DNA from: Rikenellaceae bacterium
Lineage (GTDB): Bacteria > Bacteroidota > Bacteroidia > Bacteroidales > Rikenellaceae
Assembly (NCBI GenBank): GCA_015059955.1
Contig: SUZK01000007.1
Span: 62,001-126,000 of the forward strand
DNA length: 64,000 nucleotides
Direction of reading: 5' to 3'
Shown: one piece after another, positions 61,412 through 64,000 of the stretch
How the letters are laid out: each line of letters starts with the position of its first letter
Numbering within the stretch: the stretch's first letter is position 1
Program-made: the position numbers and the translations under genes
The notes under the pieces: model-generated
What the model was told of the DNA's origin: nothing
Databases searched by the model: none
What the model saw: the letters and a program-made list of their open reading frames with translations, nothing else

Positions 61412-62992
61412 ATGCAACTACTAACCGCCGATACAAGCCTTATGGATAGCATCGCTGCTATGTTCAGCTACGATGCTGCGAAGCCATTGTCGCTTATGAG
61501 TAGCGCCTTTATGGTGATGCTACTCATCTTTGGTGTGGGCTATATGGCGGTGCGTAGACGTGTTACCCTGCGTACGATATATGTCGTATGCTTCTCGCTA
61601 TTCGTATACTACAAAATGTCGGGTGTCTACCTGCTGCTGTTGCTCGGCGTTGCCCTCAGCGACTATCTTATAGCACACCGCGTAGCGGAGTCCCGCGAGA
61701 GGGGGGAGAGTGCGCGTAGGTGGGTGGCGCTGAGTGCTACGATAAACATCCTTATACTGGTATACTTCACAGCGAGTAACTTTATTGCCGAGAGCATCAC
61801 TACGCTCTATGGCAGTGGCACGCTCGACTGGGAGCCTGTGGTGAAGATTGTGGGTGTCTCGTTCTTCGTGTTCCAGTCGTTGGCATACGTCATCGACGTG
61901 TCGCGAGGCACGGTAGCACCACTCTGTCGCATCGAGGACTACCTCTTCATGCTGTCGTTCTTCCCGAAGATTGTATGCGGCCCGCTTGTCAAGGCCCGCG
62001 ACTTCATCCCTCAGATAGGCTCTTCGGCCGAGGTGTCGCGTGAGGATATGGGACGCGCCGTGACGCTCATAGCAACAGGCCTCTTGAAGTTTACGCTTAT
62101 CTCGCAGGTGCTCGGCACGCTCTTCGTGGGCCCCGCCTTTGCTGGTAAGTTGGGCGACGGTGGCATGGTGTCGTTGTTGGCCATCTACGGCTTCACGATG
62201 CAGCTATACTGCGACTTCTCGGGATTTTCGGACTTTGCTGTGGGCCTTGCATTGATGATGGGTTTCCGCCTGCCCGATAACTTCGATGCGCCATATAAGT
62301 CGGCGACAATCACTGAGTTCTGGCGTCGCTGGCATATATCGCTATCGTCGTGGCTTAGGGATTACCTATACATATCGCTCGGTGGCAACCGCAAGGGTAA
62401 GATTCGTACATATGTCAACCTATTCTTGACGATGTTCCTCGGAGGCTTGTGGCATGGTGTGAGCCTTACGTTCATGGCGTGGGGAGCGCTGCATGGCATA
62501 GCCCTCGCACTTCATAAGGTGTGGCTCAGCCTCGTTCCTGGGGCTAAGAAGGTGGGTGCGGAGATGCGACCCATATGGCGAGTGCTTGCAACACTGCTTA
62601 CGCTGCATGTCGTAGCCTTTGGCTGGTTGCTCTTCAATGCACCTGATATGGATACCGTGGGCACGATGCTACACAATATCGCTCACAACTTCTCGTTTGC
62701 TGAGTTAGGAGCGCTCGACACGCTATCGAAGATAGCCGTAGCGACGATGCTTATCGGCTACATATTGCACTACTTGCCACGTAGCGCCAACGATAGAGTG
62801 CGTGAGGGCATCACGCGCATGGGCTTTGTGGGTATGATGGTTGTCATGGTGGCGACGATATGGGTTGTGGGGCAGTGCAACACGATGCTTGCCGACTATC
62901 GTGCGGCGGAGAGCAAGGCTATCGCCGAGAGCTCTAATGGTGAGATAACAACATCTTCGAATGCTGGGCTTCCGGCATACGGAGCATTTTAA
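61412..62992 (+). CDS. MBOAT family membrane O-acyltransferase (AlgI/PatA-like)
   Basis: A 526-residue polytopic protein (about 11 membrane segments). The AlgI-type signatures are FKLSFFPKIVCGPLVKARDFIP-like (MLSFFPKIVCGPLVKARDFIPQ), YCDFSGFSDFAVGLALMMG, FWRRWHISLSSWLRDYLYISLGGNR, and LGGLWHGVSLTFMAWGALHG with catalytic H348 and conserved H361. The ATG at 61412 (MQLLTADTS) was chosen because the longer frame overlaps the SGNH gene. It probably passes acetyl groups across the inner membrane to the preceding SGNH protein. Confidence 0.9.
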   Translation: MQLLTADTSLMDSIAAMFSYDAAKPLSLMSSAFMVMLLIFGVGYMAVRRRVTLRTIYVVCFSLFVYYKMSGVYLLLLLGVALSDYLIAHRVAESRERGESARRWVALSATINILILVYFTASNFIAESITTLYGSGTLDWEPVVKIVGVSFFVFQSLAYVIDVSRGTVAPLCRIEDYLFMLSFFPKIVCGPLVKARDFIPQIGSSAEVSREDMGRAVTLIATGLLKFTLISQVLGTLFVGPAFAGKLGDGGMVSLLAIYGFTMQLYCDFSGFSDFAVGLALMMGFRLPDNFDAPYKSATITEFWRRWHISLSSWLRDYLYISLGGNRKGKIRTYVNLFLTMFLGGLWHGVSLTFMAWGALHGIALALHKVWLSLVPGAKKVGAEMRPIWRVLATLLTLHVVAFGWLLFNAPDMDTVGTMLHNIAHNFSFAELGALDTLSKIAVATMLIGYILHYLPRSANDRVREGITRMGFVGMMVVMVATIWVVGQCNTMLADYRAAESKAIAESSNGEITTSSNAGLPAYGAF

Positions 62993-63003
62993 ATATATAG
63001 GAT

Positions 63004-63600
63004 ATGAACGTAAGTAATACAACTTGGGATGTAGGCCTCTTTGAGGCTATGAACTTCGATGGTGGTCAGTTCATGGATTGGTTTATGACTACCGTGTCGG
63101 GTGTGGCAATGTGGGTGCCACTATACCTCCTTATTATATATATGGTATGGCGTCGCTACTCGTGGTTTGGTGTGGCAGCCTTTATTGTCGCTGTTGCTGC
63201 CGCCATGGGCTTGGCCGATATCATCGCGGGTATCTTCAAGCACGCAGGCCCTCTTGGAAATATATGGCCCGACTTCCCCGTGCGTCAGCGCCCAATGTTT
63301 ACCGAGTCGCTTGTCGATGTACATGTAGTCTCGGCTGAGCATGGCCAGTATGGCACGGTGTCGGCACATGCCGCAACCATCGTCTCGCTGGCGCTTATGT
63401 GTTGCGCGGTTCTTAAAACGCGATGGTTTAGGATTATGATGATACTCTTCGCCGTGTTGATATGCTACTCGCGAATATATCTGGCGTGTCACTTCCCTCA
63501 GGATATACTTATCGGAGCGCTCTTAGGTCTTGTGACCGGTATTGCGGGACTCGGCTTGTTTAGGTGGTTGATGCAACTACAAGAGAGTAGGCAAAAATAG
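63004..63600 (+). CDS. PAP2 superfamily phosphatase, membrane-bound
   Basis: A 198-residue protein with about five membrane helices and the three PAP2 motifs: FKHAGPLGN...RQRP (C1; RP present), GTVSAHAAT (C2, with His) and SRIYLACHFPQDILIGALLG (C3; SR, H and D). Such enzymes remove phosphate from undecaprenyl diphosphate, phosphatidyl phosphates or lipid A. The substrate is not clear. It lies 11 nt after the MBOAT gene and closes the operon before a strong terminator. Confidence 0.85.
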   Translation: MNVSNTTWDVGLFEAMNFDGGQFMDWFMTTVSGVAMWVPLYLLIIYMVWRRYSWFGVAAFIVAVAAAMGLADIIAGIFKHAGPLGNIWPDFPVRQRPMFTESLVDVHVVSAEHGQYGTVSAHAATIVSLALMCCAVLKTRWFRIMMILFAVLICYSRIYLACHFPQDILIGALLGLVTGIAGLGLFRWLMQLQESRQK

Positions 63601-63670
63601 TAAGAAGCCGAAACTATCTTTTGCAGCAACTGACAAACTCTTTCAATAAAATTCAAAACAGATTCTAATA

Positions 63671-63710
63671 AGGCGTTACAGATAGCTGTGGCGCCTCTTT
63701 TTTTCTTTTG
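63671..63710 (+). terminator. intrinsic terminator of the envelope operon
   Basis: AGGCG-TTA-CAG pairs with CTG-TGG-CGCCT around ATAG (63671-63696), followed by CTTTTTTTCTTTT. A textbook stem and U-run. Confidence 0.85.
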
Positions 63711-63866
63711 TCGATAAAGTGTCGAAAAGTTATATGCTGAGGCGGGCTTTTTACCACTAAAAATCACGAATTTTGTATGCCTGAATTATACCCCATATGG
63801 CTATGTGCCGAGGGCGTGAGGCCTATACATTGCTTGAAAATTGAAATATAAATAAGAGATACAGAC

Positions 63867-64000
63867 ATGACTAAACAACCTAAAACTCAACAGCTTAGCA
63901 CGGTGAAGTATGAAGACGCCGTGGCTGCCTCGAAGGTCTACTTCGCGGGTGACGACCTTGCTGCACAAGTGTGGGTGAGCAAGTATGCCCTCAAAGACTC
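63867..64000 (+). CDS. ribonucleoside-diphosphate reductase, N-terminal start (runs off right edge)
   Basis: The first 44 residues are visible: MTKQPKTQQLSTVKYEDAVAASKVYFAGDDLAAQVWVSKYALKD. The segment YEDAVAAS.VYFAGDDLAAQVWVSKYALKD is the usual start of the adenosylcobalamin-dependent (class II, NrdJ-type) ribonucleotide reductases of Bacteroidota. No ATP-cone domain precedes it. Class Ia enzymes start differently, but the fragment is short. In the 266-base gap upstream I found the terminator and an A/T-rich region; no cobalamin riboswitch motif was recognised. Confidence 0.7.
   Translation, partial: MTKQPKTQQLSTVKYEDAVAASKVYFAGDDLAAQVWVSKYALKD

Noticed and set aside
63701..63866. Cobalamin riboswitch before the ribonucleotide reductase start
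   Set aside because: No B12-box-like motif or typical long structured leader was found.

Overview
The window looks like a chromosome segment from a Bacteroidales bacterium. The evidence is a TonB-dependent receptor paired with a surface lipoprotein, DUF3575 and DUF3868 proteins, a GH20 hexosaminidase, FTHFS, a start of a probable B12-type ribonucleotide reductase, and promoters of the Bacteroidota type (TTTG, 19-21 nt, TAnnTTTG). Menaquinone is made by the futalosine route (mqnC at the left, mqnB-mqnD at the right). I cannot name the genus from sequence alone; an Alistipes/Rikenellaceae-like organism is a guess.

Layout. 1-7.9 kb: the end of an unknown gene, a long bidirectional terminator, then a minus-strand operon (glutaminyl cyclase-like lipoprotein, homocysteine methyltransferase, M20 hydrolase, RNase R, MqnC) divergent from birA and a flavoprotein. 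8-11 kb: gcvH, aspartate kinase and a TraB-family protein, separated by two arrays of structured repeats. 11.4-15.2 kb: lipocalin-like lipoprotein, clpX, clpP and tig. 15.4-25 kb: an accessory island with two related Ser/Thr kinases that carry different C-terminal extracytoplasmic domains. The first has leucine-rich repeats and is broken by a one-base frameshift. Between the kinases lie a secreted NucA-type nuclease and three tandem, near-identical glycosyltransferases. 25-35 kb: tRNA(CAU), an OB-fold lipoprotein with its TonB receptor, GH20, and a DUF3575/DUF3868 pair. 35.3-49.1 kb: one long minus-strand run, rsmH-ftsL-ftsI-murE-mraY-murD-ftsW followed by an S4 protein, leuS, a short FNT channel and a lipoprotein. 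This is a division and cell wall cluster without mraZ, murG, murC, ftsQ, ftsA or ftsZ. 49.3-57.6 kb: ROK sugar kinase, polyprenyl synthetase, U32 protein, Xaa-Pro peptidase, FTHFS, mqnB and mqnD. 57.8-63.7 kb: an envelope operon (Ca/Na antiporter, zinc peptidase, SGNH protein, MBOAT acyltransferase, PAP2 phosphatase) ending at a strong terminator, then the start of a ribonucleotide reductase gene.

The most striking non-gene signal is a family of about 125-bp dispersed repeats. Their ends form perfect or near-perfect inverted repeats (TAATTTGTTGT type) and a central hairpin changes sequence between copies while staying self-complementary. Copies sit singly or in arrays at 8.4, 11.0, 25.2, 52.7 and 56.1 kb. 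Three begin exactly at a stop codon, so that the TAA is part of the element, and a fourth begins 2 nt after one. I see no published family that I can match to it, and no transposase gene in the window. The second candidate for something new is the kinase, nuclease and glycosyltransferase island.
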